A stretch of 64,000 nt of DNA, taken from assembly GCF_007556815.1 (NCBI RefSeq), contig NZ_CP041743.1:682001-746000 (forward strand). Direction: 5' to 3'. Both the position numbers and the translations under genes were made by a program. The notes below the pieces were generated by a model. That model ran no database searches. It was not told the origin of the DNA and worked only from the letters and a program-made list of their open reading frames with translations. Positions 28,634 to 36,636 of this stretch are shown here, in pieces. The stretch is from Paraburkholderia megapolitana. GTDB lineage: Bacteria > Pseudomonadota > Gammaproteobacteria > Burkholderiales > Burkholderiaceae. Every line of letters starts with the position of its first letter. Position 1 is the stretch's first letter.

Positions 28634-29525
28634 CGCGCTGCCTGTTACCAGCCGCGCTGCTGCAGCGCGCGCACCGTGGCACGCGTACCTGCCGCTGTGG
28701 CTGATGTGCGCGCCCGCCTTCGCGTTGTTTGCGGTGCTCGTCCTCGTGCCGCTCGCGATGACGCTTGTTCTCACCTTTTATCGCTTCGATCCGGCCAGCG
28801 GCCCGATTGCCGCATTCCAGTTCGGCAACTATGCGGAAGTGCTGACGTCGTCGTATTTCCACACGATCTTCGCGCGGACCTTCGGCATCGCCGTGTTGAC
28901 CACCGCGCTATGCATCGCGATCGGCACGCCCGAAGCGTATGTGCTGTCGCGCATGCGCGACCCATGGCGTTCGCTGTTTCTGCTGGTGATTCTCGCGCCG
29001 CTGCTCGTGTCGGTGGTGGTGCGCGCGTTCGGCTGGAGCATGCTGCTCAACACCGAAGGGCTCGTCAATCATGCACTCGGTGCGTTCGGTCTTGGTCCGT
29101 ACAAGCTCGAGTACACGACATTCGCGATCGTCATCGCGCTCGTTCACGTGATGTTGCCGTTCATGGTGATCCCCGTGTGGACCGCGCTGCAAAAGCTCGA
29201 TCCGCAGACCGAGAACGCCGCGCTGTCGCTGATGGCGTCGCCCGCTACGACGTTGCGCCGCATCGTGCTGCCGCAACTGATGCCCGGCATCCTGTCGGGC
29301 AGCCTGATGGTGTTCGGTCTGTCGGCCAGTGCGTTTGCGATTCCGGGTCTGCTCGGCGGGCGCCGCTTGAAGGTTGCGGCGACCGCCGTCTATGACGAAT
29401 TTCTCAGCTCGCTGAACTGGCCGCTCGGTGCGACGATCGCGCTGTTGCTGCTTGCCGCGAATCTCGTCGTGATGCTGACGTACTACCGTGTACTCGAACG
29501 CCGCTACGCGCGCAGTATCGGCTAG
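28626..29525 (+). CDS. PotB-like ABC transporter permease
   Basis: A 299-residue inner-membrane permease with six helices. The first is LPLWLMCAPAFALFAVLVLVP; the EAA loop is ENAALSLMASPATTLRRIVLP with LMPGILSGSLMVFGLSASAF. ATG 28626 lies inside the last codons of the ATPase gene (8-base overlap). With the next gene it forms the channel of a polyamine/opine-type importer. Confidence 0.9.
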   Translation: MASALPVTSRAAAARAPWHAYLPLWLMCAPAFALFAVLVLVPLAMTLVLTFYRFDPASGPIAAFQFGNYAEVLTSSYFHTIFARTFGIAVLTTALCIAIGTPEAYVLSRMRDPWRSLFLLVILAPLLVSVVVRAFGWSMLLNTEGLVNHALGAFGLGPYKLEYTTFAIVIALVHVMLPFMVIPVWTALQKLDPQTENAALSLMASPATTLRRIVLPQLMPGILSGSLMVFGLSASAFAIPGLLGGRRLKVAATAVYDEFLSSLNWPLGATIALLLLAANLVVMLTYYRVLERRYARSIG

Positions 29526-29534
29526 GAGCCCACG

Positions 29535-30329
29535 ATGAGAAAGAACGGTCCACTCGCCCTCGCCTTCCATACGCTCGTCATCCTGTTCGTGCTCGCGCCG
29601 CTCGCAATCGTCGTGCTGGTTGCGTTCACACCCGATGAAACGTTGACGCTGCCCACGCACGGCTTTTCGCTGCGCTGGTTCCGCGCGATTCTCGATTATC
29701 CCGACTTCGTCAGTGCGTTCTTCAACAGCCTGAAGCTCGCGTTCGCGTCGGCGACGCTGTCGTTGCTCGTTGCGCTGCCAGCAGGGCTTGCAATTGGCCG
29801 TGCGCGTTTTCCGGGTCGCAGCTTCCTGAACGGCCTGCTGCTATCGCCGCTGGTTATTCCAGGACTCGTACTCGGTATCGCATTGCTGCGTTTTTTCGCG
29901 CTGGTTGGCGCAACCGGCTCGTTTGCGTGGCTCGTGCTCGCACACATGGTGATCATCACGCCGTTCGTGATGCGCCTCGTACTCGCGTCGGTAAGCGGAC
30001 TCGATCGCAGCATCGAACACGCTGCGCAGTCACTCGGCGCCGACGCATGGACCGCTTTCCGCCGCGTCACGCTACCGATGATCCTGCCCGGCATCACCGG
30101 CGGCTGGCTGCTCGCGTTTATCAACAGCTTCGACGAGCTGACCATGTCGATCTTCGTCACGTCGCCGCAAACGGTCACGTTGCCGGTGCGCATGTACATG
30201 TACGCGATCGAATCGATCGATCCGATGATGGCATCCGTCTCGGCGCTCGTGATCTTCATTACCGCAGGCGCGATGCTGTTGCTCGATCGCGTGTACGGAC
30301 TCAACCGCATTCTGATCGGTCAGCATTGA
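29535..30329 (+). CDS. PotC-like ABC transporter permease
   Basis: A 264-residue permease with six helices (FHTLVILFVLAPLAIVVLVAF at the start) and the EAA-type loop EHAAQSLGADAWTAFRRVTLP. The ribosome site is TAGGAG. Its final A is shared with the start codon of the [2Fe-2S] gene (TGATG), so the transporter and dehydrogenase genes are translated as one unit. Confidence 0.9.
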   Translation: MRKNGPLALAFHTLVILFVLAPLAIVVLVAFTPDETLTLPTHGFSLRWFRAILDYPDFVSAFFNSLKLAFASATLSLLVALPAGLAIGRARFPGRSFLNGLLLSPLVIPGLVLGIALLRFFALVGATGSFAWLVLAHMVIITPFVMRLVLASVSGLDRSIEHAAQSLGADAWTAFRRVTLPMILPGITGGWLLAFINSFDELTMSIFVTSPQTVTLPVRMYMYAIESIDPMMASVSALVIFITAGAMLLLDRVYGLNRILIGQH

Positions 30330-30676
30330 TGTCTTCTTCTGATTCGCACTCGTTCGATCCTCAAGCGGCCGGCGCGCAGTTCGTCCGGCTCGCCGAAACG
30401 CAGCGCGCGTCGCTTGCGTTCGTGCTCGATGGGCGGCCGGTTGTGGCGCTCGCCGGCGATACCGTTCTCACCGCGATCCTCACGCAACAGCGCAGCGTAC
30501 GCGCGAGCGAATTCAGCGGCGAACCGCGCGCGGGCTTTTGCCTGATCGGCGCGTGTCAGGACTGCTGGGTCCGTACTGAAGACGGCACACGTATCCGTGC
30601 GTGCTCGACGCAGATTGCCGAAGGTATGCGTATCGTCACACGTGCGCTGGCCGGTCTGCCTGGAGCCGATCAATGA
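30329..30676 (+). CDS. [2Fe-2S] small subunit of an FAD-linked dehydrogenase
   Basis: A 115-residue plant-type ferredoxin-like protein with cluster ligands C71, C76, C79 and C92 (GFCLIGACQDCW, then RIRACS). It matches the gamma subunits of HcnABC-type, opine-oxidase-type and D-hydroxyproline-dehydrogenase complexes, where it passes electrons between the two flavin subunits and an acceptor. The start codon overlaps the permease stop and its stop overlaps the next start, so stoichiometric synthesis with the subunits is expected. Confidence 0.9.
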   Translation: MSSSDSHSFDPQAAGAQFVRLAETQRASLAFVLDGRPVVALAGDTVLTAILTQQRSVRASEFSGEPRAGFCLIGACQDCWVRTEDGTRIRACSTQIAEGMRIVTRALAGLPGADQ

Positions 30677-32112
30677 CGCACGACGACGCTCGCATCGTGA
30701 TCGTCGGAGCCGGGCCGGCTGGCGTGCGCGCCGCACAGACGCTCGTCGCCGCGGGACTGTCGCCGGTGGTGATCGACGAGAACGCGCGCTGGGGCGGCCA
30801 GATCTATCGTCAGCCACCTGCAGGTGCTGCATTCGTCCGCTCAAAAGCTACGCTGTACGGCTTCGAAGCGCGCAAGGCCGATGCGCTGCATACGACGATG
30901 GCTGCTCTGCTGCCGCAACTCGACTACCGGCCGGACACGCTCGCGTGGGCTTGCGAACCTGGCTATCTCGACACGCTGCATGCAGGCCGTGAAGCACGTG
31001 TGCCGTTCTCGCACCTGATCATCGCGAGCGGTGCAACTGATCGCGTGCTGCCGGTGCCGGGCTGGACGCTGCCCGGCGTCTATACGCTCGGCGGTGCGCA
31101 GGTTGCGTTAAAAGCGCAGGGCTGCGCGATCGGCCGACGTGTCGTGCTTGCGGGTACGGGATCGCTGCTATACCTCGTTGCGTATCAATACGCAAAAGCC
31201 GGTGCGCAGATCGCCGCCGTGCTCGACACGAGCAGCTGGTCGCAACAGATCGCCGCGGCACCTCGGCTCGCACGCCTGCCATCGACTTTCGCGAAAGGGC
31301 TTTACTACGTCGGTTGGCTCAAGGCGCATGGGGTGCGGATCGAACGCGGCGTGACGATCGACGGTATTGATGGGGAACGCTTCGTCACCGGGATTACGTG
31401 GCGGCGGCAAAGCGGACGCGATGCCGTTTTACAAACGCTAGCTTGCGACGCGGTCGGGATCGGCTTCGGCCTGCGTCCCGAGACGCAGCTCGCGGATCTC
31501 GCCGGTTGCCGCTTCCACTTCGACACGCTGAATCGCTGCTGGCTGCCCGAACTCGATGACGCCGGCCGCAGTTCCGTGCGCGGTATTTATCTGGCCGGCG
31601 ATGGCGCGGGCATTGCCGGCGCCGATGCAGCGGAAGCTGCGGGACGTCGCACGGCACTCGCCCTGCTCGACGATCTTGGCATCGCGCATCCGCGTATCGA
31701 CGGTCAACCGGATGCCGCACAACTCGCACGCAAGCTGCAACGCATCGCTGTGTTTCGTAGCGGCATCGAGGCTGCATTCGCACCGCCCGCAGGCTGCACG
31801 TCGCACTGGCCGGACAGCATGACCGTGTGCCGCTGCGAAGAAATCGACACGGGCACATTGCGGCAATGCATTCGTGCCGGCGACGCAGTCGAGATCAACC
31901 GTCTGAAAGCGTTGACGCGCGTCGGCATGGGCCGCTGCCAGGGACGTATGTGTGGCGAAGCCGCTGCCGCACTGCTCAGCGAGGAAACCGGCTTACCGCT
32001 CGAAGCCGTCGGCCGCGTGCGCAGCCAGGCGCCGATCAAGCCGATTCCGATGTCGCCCGCGCTGTACACGGAAGGCGTAACGGCAATTCCCGAAGAGGCC
32101 CGCGATGAATGA
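30673..32112 (+). CDS. FAD/NAD(P)-binding dehydrogenase subunit with BFD-like [2Fe-2S] domain
   Basis: A 479-residue pyridine-nucleotide-disulfide-oxidoreductase-type flavoprotein (HcnB / opine oxidase A-like). The N-terminal dinucleotide motif is IVIVGAGPAGVRAAQ; a second glycine-rich segment (VVLAGTGSLLYLVAYQ) binds the second nucleotide. The C-terminal BFD-like domain has Cys ligands at 386, 388, 422 and 427 (CRCEE ... CQGRMC). It is the electron-transfer subunit of the three-part dehydrogenase with the genes on both sides. Confidence 0.9.
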   Translation: MTHDDARIVIVGAGPAGVRAAQTLVAAGLSPVVIDENARWGGQIYRQPPAGAAFVRSKATLYGFEARKADALHTTMAALLPQLDYRPDTLAWACEPGYLDTLHAGREARVPFSHLIIASGATDRVLPVPGWTLPGVYTLGGAQVALKAQGCAIGRRVVLAGTGSLLYLVAYQYAKAGAQIAAVLDTSSWSQQIAAAPRLARLPSTFAKGLYYVGWLKAHGVRIERGVTIDGIDGERFVTGITWRRQSGRDAVLQTLACDAVGIGFGLRPETQLADLAGCRFHFDTLNRCWLPELDDAGRSSVRGIYLAGDGAGIAGADAAEAAGRRTALALLDDLGIAHPRIDGQPDAAQLARKLQRIAVFRSGIEAAFAPPAGCTSHWPDSMTVCRCEEIDTGTLRQCIRAGDAVEINRLKALTRVGMGRCQGRMCGEAAAALLSEETGLPLEAVGRVRSQAPIKPIPMSPALYTEGVTAIPEEARDE

Positions 32113-33271
32113 ACCGCTACACTACGACGTCGCGATTGCGGGCGGCGGACTGGTCGGCGCATCCGCGGCGCTCGCATTGGCGCAACGTGGTCTGCGCGTC
32201 GGGTTGTTCGAGCGGCGCTTTTGCGGCGCGCAGGCAAGCGGCGTCAACTACGGTGGCGTGCGCTGCCAGGGACGCCCTGCCGAACAGTTGCCGCTCGCGC
32301 TGCGCGCACGGCGCGTGTGGGACCGGCTGCCGGAACTGCTCGGCATCGATGGAGAATTTGTCGTGTCGGGGCATCTGCGACTTGCGCGTAGCGAAGCCGA
32401 TTTCGCTGCACTCGAAGCGTATGCGACGCTCGCACGCGAACACGGTCTCGATCTGCAACTGATTGCCGGCGATACCTTTCGCCAGCGCTACCCATGGCTC
32501 GGCCGCGCGGCACTGGGCGGCTCGCTGTGCCCCACCGACGGTCACGCGAACCCGCGGCTCGTATCGCCCGCGTTTGCGCGCGCGGCACGCGCGGCCGGCG
32601 CGGACGTGCGCGAGCACGCCGCGCTCGACGACATCGAGTACGACGGCACGCGCTTCCAGTTGCGTGCCGGCGACCTGCATGCGAGCGCCGACTGGTTGAT
32701 CAATTCGGCGGGCGCGTGGGCCAATACGATTGCCGGCCGATTCGGCGAAACGGTGCCGATGCAACCGATCTACCCGAACATGTGGGTCACCGAGCCGCTA
32801 CCGCCGTTCATCACACACAACCTCGGCGTGTACGGCGGCGGTATCTACGCGCGCCAGGTTGCGCGCGGCAACTGCGTGATCGGCGGTGGTCGCGGACATG
32901 GCGATGGTGAATACGGTCAGCCTTCCACCGAAACGACGCGTGCCGTGATGCGCGACGCGTGCGCGCTGTTGCCTGCACTCCGCGATGCGCTACTGATCCG
33001 GACGTGGAGCGGCGTCGAGGGCTGCACGCTCGATCACAACCCGGTGATTAGTGCGAGCGGCACAGTACCGCGTCTCTTGCATGCGTTCGGGTTTTCCGGT
33101 GGCGGCTTTCTGCTTGCGCCGGGAGTCGGTGAAGTGCTCGCGGACCTGGTCGTCGACGGTGCGACTGCAACGCCGCTCGATGCGTTTGCGATCGGCCGCT
33201 TTGCGTCGCCCGCTATATCACCCGACGTAGTGAATATCGCAGCGCACCCCGTTCCGTCTGTCCATCGTTAA
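32105..33271 (+). CDS. DAO-family FAD-dependent catalytic subunit of the dehydrogenase
   Basis: A 388-residue DadA/glycine-oxidase-like flavoprotein (HcnC / opine oxidase B-like). N-terminal FAD motif VAIAGGGLVGASAALALAQRG; C-terminal FAD/substrate region HAFGFSGGGFLLAPGVGEVLADLV. This is the probable substrate-oxidising subunit, acting on a secondary amine, opine or imino acid. It overlaps the previous gene by 8 bases. The cluster lacks the cyanide-synthase context, so HCN production is not implied. The substrate cannot be fixed from sequence. Confidence 0.88.
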   Translation: MNEPLHYDVAIAGGGLVGASAALALAQRGLRVGLFERRFCGAQASGVNYGGVRCQGRPAEQLPLALRARRVWDRLPELLGIDGEFVVSGHLRLARSEADFAALEAYATLAREHGLDLQLIAGDTFRQRYPWLGRAALGGSLCPTDGHANPRLVSPAFARAARAAGADVREHAALDDIEYDGTRFQLRAGDLHASADWLINSAGAWANTIAGRFGETVPMQPIYPNMWVTEPLPPFITHNLGVYGGGIYARQVARGNCVIGGGRGHGDGEYGQPSTETTRAVMRDACALLPALRDALLIRTWSGVEGCTLDHNPVISASGTVPRLLHAFGFSGGGFLLAPGVGEVLADLVVDGATATPLDAFAIGRFASPAISPDVVNIAAHPVPSVHR

Positions 33272-33285
33272 TGAGGAGACCATCC

Positions 33286-34332
33286 ATGAAACTGTCTGCT
33301 ACGATCGCGGCCACTGCCGCGTTATGTCTGTGCACGGTGGCCGCGCCCGCGTGGTCGCAAAGCAAGACGCTTTACATCGGCATGAACGGCGGCCCGATGG
33401 AAAAAGCCTATACGAGTCAGGTCTTACCCGACTTCGAAAAGGCAAACAATGTGAAGGTCGTGGTGGTGCCGGGTACCTCGTCCGATGTACTCGCCAAGCT
33501 ACTCGCAAATCGCAACAGCCCGCAGATCCACGTTGCGTTCCTCGACGACGGTGTGATGTCGCGCGCGGTCAGCATGGGCGTGTGCCAGAAGCTCGACGAC
33601 GCGCCGGTGCTCAAGGAGTTGTATCCGTTCGCGCGCATGAAGGGCGACGTCGGCGCGGGCGTTCAGCTCGGCATGACCGGCATCGCGTACAACAAGAAAC
33701 TGTTCGCCGAAAAAGGCTGGGCGCCGCCCACGTCATGGATGGACTTCGCCGATCCGAAGTACAAGGGCAAGGTGGTGTTCCAGTCGGCGTCGAGCAGCAC
33801 GTTCGGGTTGCACGGCTTTCTCGCGATCAACCGTCTGCTCGGCGGTAGTGAGCAGAATGTCGAACCTGGCTTCACGAAGTGGGCGACGACAGTTGGGCCG
33901 AACGTCGTCGAGTACATTCCGAACTCGGCGAAAATTTCGGAGATGGTGCAGACCGGCGAAGCAGGACTTTTCCCGCTCACGCCGACGGCTGTCAGCGACC
34001 TGCAGGACAAAGGCATTCCAGTGGCTTACGTGAATCCGAAGGAAGGCCCGGTGTTGCTGCTCGTAGATGTCTGCGTCGTCAACCACAACCCGGACCCGCA
34101 ACTCGCACAGAAGCTTGCGCAGTTCCTGCTGTCCGCACCCGCGCAAACCAAAGCTGCCGAAGCCGGCAAGCAGATCCCGACCAACCGCCTCGCGAAGATG
34201 CCCGCGCCGATGCAGCAGAGTCTCGGCAATCTCGACGATCTGGTGCGCAAGGTGACGGTGGTGGACTGGGACACGATCAACGCACATCGCGCGCAGTGGG
34301 ATACGCGCTGGAATCGCGAGATTGAACGGTGA
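33286..34332 (+). CDS. Polyamine/opine-type ABC transporter substrate-binding protein
   Basis: A 348-residue PotD-like periplasmic protein. Signal peptide MKLSATIAATAALCLCTVAA-PAWSQ; binding-fold runs are LPDFEKANNVKVVVVPGTSSD, LGMTGIAYNKKLFAEKGWAPP and EAGLFPLTPTAVSDL. ATG 33286 is preceded by GAGGAGA. It closes the operon and supplies ligand to the importer at 27542-30329. Having the binding protein last, after the enzyme subunits, is unusual but consistent with one transport-and-oxidation operon. Confidence 0.9.
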   Translation: MKLSATIAATAALCLCTVAAPAWSQSKTLYIGMNGGPMEKAYTSQVLPDFEKANNVKVVVVPGTSSDVLAKLLANRNSPQIHVAFLDDGVMSRAVSMGVCQKLDDAPVLKELYPFARMKGDVGAGVQLGMTGIAYNKKLFAEKGWAPPTSWMDFADPKYKGKVVFQSASSSTFGLHGFLAINRLLGGSEQNVEPGFTKWATTVGPNVVEYIPNSAKISEMVQTGEAGLFPLTPTAVSDLQDKGIPVAYVNPKEGPVLLLVDVCVVNHNPDPQLAQKLAQFLLSAPAQTKAAEAGKQIPTNRLAKMPAPMQQSLGNLDDLVRKVTVVDWDTINAHRAQWDTRWNREIER

Positions 34333-34340
34333 GGTTGGCG

Positions 34341-34366
34341 TGCGTGCAGGGTTGGGCCTGCACGCA
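34341..34366. terminator. Hairpin between convergent genes
   Basis: TGCGTGCAGG pairs with CCTGCACGCA (10 bp, 6-base loop), 8 bases after the stop of the binding-protein gene, followed by a T/G-rich stretch. It is the likely end of the ABC/dehydrogenase operon and possibly of the convergent reductase gene. Confidence 0.6.
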
Positions 34367-34388
34367 TGGTGTTGTTGCTGTGTGCTAT

Positions 34389-35324
34389 TTATGCGCCACG
34401 GGCTTCGCGGGTCGCGTAGGCTTTCAGATGGCTGTATGCAATGCGCAGTAGCGACAACGCATCGCCGTGCTGCGCATCGCCGCCGCGCGCAATCAGATCG
34501 CCGAGAATGTGATCCGCTTCCGTCGGCGCGTGATTCTCGACATCGCGCATCATCGAGGCCGTCATCGGCGAACCTTCGGTGAACAGCACGGTGTTGGCCC
34601 GGCCTTCGAACGCGTCGCCCACCGGATGACCGTTGTGCGCAGACACGGCGCGCGCCTCGGCCAGAATTCCTTCGATCAACTTGCGACCGTCCGGTGTCGC
34701 GAGAATATCGCCCACCGACGCTCGATATAGACACGTGCTCGCTGCTAGCGAGGCGAGGAATACCCACTTTTCCCACATCTGCTGCAGGACGTTATCGGCG
34801 GGCCTCGCATCGAAGCCCGCGCCTTCCAGTTGCGCGGCGATCGCGCGTACGCGTTCGCTCGAACCGCCTGCGAGTTCGCCGAATGACATTGCGTGCATGT
34901 CGTTCAGATGCACGATTTCGCGTGCGGCGTTCAGCGTCGCGGCAATCACACACTGACCGCCGAGCACACGCTCCGCACTGAATTTTTGCGTGAGTACATC
35001 GATGTGGCGCATGCCGTTTAGCAGCGGCAAGATGGCCGTGTTAGGTCCGACAGCCGGTGCAAACGATGCAATTGCGTCATCGAGGTGGTACGCCTTGCAG
35101 CTAAGCAATACGACGTCGAACGGCCCGGTAATGCCGTCGGCAAGAACCGTCTTCACGTCACGCGGCGTCGCATCGCCGTGCGGACTGCGGATCACGAGAC
35201 CCGCATCCTTCAGTTGCGCGGCGCGCGCGGGCCGCACGAGAAACGTCACATCGCGCCCCGCCTGCACAAGACGTCCGCCGAAATAACCGCCGACTGCTCC
35301 CGCTCCTACCACGAGAATCCGCAT
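34389..35324 (-). CDS. 2-dehydropantoate 2-reductase family (PanE/ApbA-like) oxidoreductase
   Basis: 311 residues. N-terminal NADP-binding Rossmann motif RILVVGAGAVGGYFGGRL; the central SCKAYHLDDAIASFAPAVGP and LPLLNGMRHIDVL are ketopantoate-reductase family runs; the C-terminal helical domain has ENHAPTEADHILGDLIARG. ATG 35324 is preceded by GGAGGG. Family members reduce ketopantoate for pantothenate synthesis, but paralogues act on other 2-keto acids, and this one lies outside any panBC cluster. Confidence 0.88.
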   Translation of the reverse strand: MRILVVGAGAVGGYFGGRLVQAGRDVTFLVRPARAAQLKDAGLVIRSPHGDATPRDVKTVLADGITGPFDVVLLSCKAYHLDDAIASFAPAVGPNTAILPLLNGMRHIDVLTQKFSAERVLGGQCVIAATLNAAREIVHLNDMHAMSFGELAGGSSERVRAIAAQLEGAGFDARPADNVLQQMWEKWVFLASLAASTCLYRASVGDILATPDGRKLIEGILAEARAVSAHNGHPVGDAFEGRANTVLFTEGSPMTASMMRDVENHAPTEADHILGDLIARGGDAQHGDALSLLRIAYSHLKAYATREARGA

Positions 35325-35402
35325 TGCCCTACCCTCCAATCTGACCGGTCAACGGCACGACGCCCCTTGCGTGTGTCGCGAGTAGGGCGACTGTAGCAAG
35401 GA

Positions 35403-35771
35403 TTAGGGATTCGCATTGGCAGCCTTCCGGCACTCACCATCGGTCCACCAGGTACGAACCCAGTTTATAGAGCAACCACACCGACCCTGAGGCGCTCCGG
35501 CGCCCTCGGTCCCGATAGACCATGCGCAATCCACATGAGTACTACTGCACGTAGGGATGTCGCAGTAACGATGATTCGGGTTCAATTGCTTCAACGCCAG
35601 CTTCTCACCTCGGCCAATATCGGCTCACACGTCATCGGCATGCAGCACCCTCACGGAATGCATACCGACGCCTAACGCAAAGCCTGCAAAATCATCTGCC
35701 GCGAGTGGGTAAACAAAACATAATGAAAGGAAAATGCAGAGATAGCACAATTGACGGTATATTTTTAGCAC
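35403..35771 (-). pseudogene. Secreted cysteine-rich protein gene broken by an in-frame TGA
   Basis: One frame runs from GTG 35771 to TAA 35403 (123 codons) and is interrupted only by TGA at codon 49 (35625-35627). The first 48 residues look like a signal peptide (LKIYRQLCYLCIFLSLCF..YPLAA) followed by DDFAGFALGVGMHSVRVLHADDV. After the TGA the frame continues with GRGEKLALKQLNPNHRYC and a Cys-rich C-terminus (CDIPTCSSTHVDCAW, GRCGCSINW, DGECRKA). AGGG lies about 10 bases before the GTG. The protein family is not recognised. It is read away from the microcin genes, and only a fragment is likely made. Confidence 0.6.
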
Positions 35772-35780
35772 ATTTGCATT

Positions 35781-35810
35781 TCCCTGTGCCAAACAACTCT
35801 TGCACAGGGA
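35781..35810. other. Hairpin in the AT-rich island edge
   Basis: TCCCTGTGC and GCACAGGGA form a perfect 9-bp stem with a 12-base loop, followed by TTT on the plus strand. It sits just upstream of the broken cysteine-rich gene, within an AT-rich stretch (only 17 G/C in bases 35821-35880). It could be a terminator or part of that gene's leader. Confidence 0.45.
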
Positions 35811-35939
35811 TTTCCCGTGTGATAATTTTTTAAAAAATGCACTCCAATAATATTTATACCACCAACTATATTACCGGGGAAATCTGCAATGACAATTCCG
35901 CTGCGAGTTAGATAAGTGGTTTTATATTTGATACCATAC

Positions 35940-36202
35940 TCGACCCGCAGGTCGGCGAGTTCGGCATAAATTATACCCTGAGTCCGGATGACGAAGCGTT
36001 ACCACCGGTATTTCAGGCACCGCCAGACAATCTAGATCGGATTGAGTTCGTGGTTGTAGACAGGCAGATAAAACAGGGGCGCCTTGTGATCGATCAGCCA
36101 GCGTTCGCGCGTAGCCTCATCAAGGCCGCGATGAATACCGAAGTTGATCAGATCGACAACGTACCTCTTGGCGCTCCGGCAGATGGATTCTGCCCGAGCT
36201 AA
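35940..36202 (-). pseudogene. Decayed IS630-type transposase fragment
   Basis: Minus-strand translation gives YVVDLINFGIHRGLDEATR, then RWLIDHKAPLFYLPVYNHEL and NPI, TAG, IVWRCLKYRW, TAA, RFVIRTQGIIYAELADLR. The LP.YN.ELNPIE.VW.CLKYRW block is the C-terminal end of IS630-family DDE transposases. Two in-frame stops are present, and the first (TAG) replaces the Glu after NPI, which is the third catalytic acid. The N-terminal two thirds and the terminal repeats were not found, so this is a remnant that cannot move. Confidence 0.72.
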
Positions 36203-36334
36203 CGAATCTCAAGACGACTCACCAGAAAGACTTAATCCACTTTTCCGAAACACTTGAGAAGAATCTGCAAGATCCGCGACAGCCTTGTAGATGTAGTTGC
36301 CTCTTTGTCGCAAACATTATATCGGGAACCAGAA

Positions 36335-36577
36335 ATGCGCGAATTGACTGTTGACCAAATCAATATGGTGGCGGGTGGAGCTTTTTGGGAGGATGTAACG
36401 GAGATTTTCGGATCAGCAGCGGGTGGTACCGCCGGTGGATTCGAAGGTGCCGAAGAAGGAGCTACGATTGGGTTGGGCGTAGGCGGGCCGGTCGGAGCGA
36501 TTATCGGTGCGGGCGCAGGTGGAGTGCTTGGCTATTTGGCGGGAAAGGCCGTTGTTATTGCTGCAAGAGGTCACTAA
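36335..36577 (+). CDS. Class II microcin-like precursor with double-glycine leader
   Basis: An 80-residue peptide. Residues 1-15 (MRELTVDQINMVAGG) are a classic double-glycine leader: hydrophobic residues at -12 (Leu), -7 (Ile) and -4 (Val) and Gly-Gly at -2/-1. Cleavage would release a 65-residue core starting AFWEDVTEIF, with an acidic first half and a Gly/Ala-rich hydrophobic second half (GGPVGAIIGAGAGGVLGYLAG) able to insert in membranes, ending ARGH. There is no C-terminal serine-rich siderophore-attachment tail and no cysteine, which is closer to MccV-like class IIa, without a disulfide. The frame is open to 36254, but the leader fixes ATG 36335. Immunity and export genes follow. Confidence 0.85.
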   Translation: MRELTVDQINMVAGGAFWEDVTEIFGSAAGGTAGGFEGAEEGATIGLGVGGPVGAIIGAGAGGVLGYLAGKAVVIAARGH

Positions 36578-36596
36578 TAATTTAGCGAGTGAGAAA

Positions 36597-36617
36597 TGCC
36601 CGGCTATATGCCGGGCA
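36597..36617 (+). other. Hairpin between microcin and immunity genes
   Basis: TGCCCGGC pairs with GCCGGGCA (8 bp, TATAT loop), 20 bases after the microcin stop and 20 before the next start. No T tract follows. It may protect the upstream mRNA from 3' decay or reduce read-through, raising peptide over downstream products. Confidence 0.6.
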
Positions 36618-36636
36618 ATTGACATGAGAGGCATAT

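Noticed and set aside
30329..33271. Hydrogen cyanide synthase (hcnABC) operon
   Set aside because: Subunit types match, but the genes are embedded in a PotABC-like import operon with an IclR regulator, which favours opine, amine or imino-acid oxidation.
35625..35627. TGA in the cysteine-rich gene read as selenocysteine
   Set aside because: No obvious SECIS-like stem just after the codon and no redox family match; a nonsense mutation next to a decayed IS is simpler.
35721..35895. Tiny plus-strand frames (24 and 34 codons) considered as extra microcin peptides
   Set aside because: No double-glycine leader and no convincing ribosome site; they lie over the promoter and signal-peptide region of the minus-strand gene.
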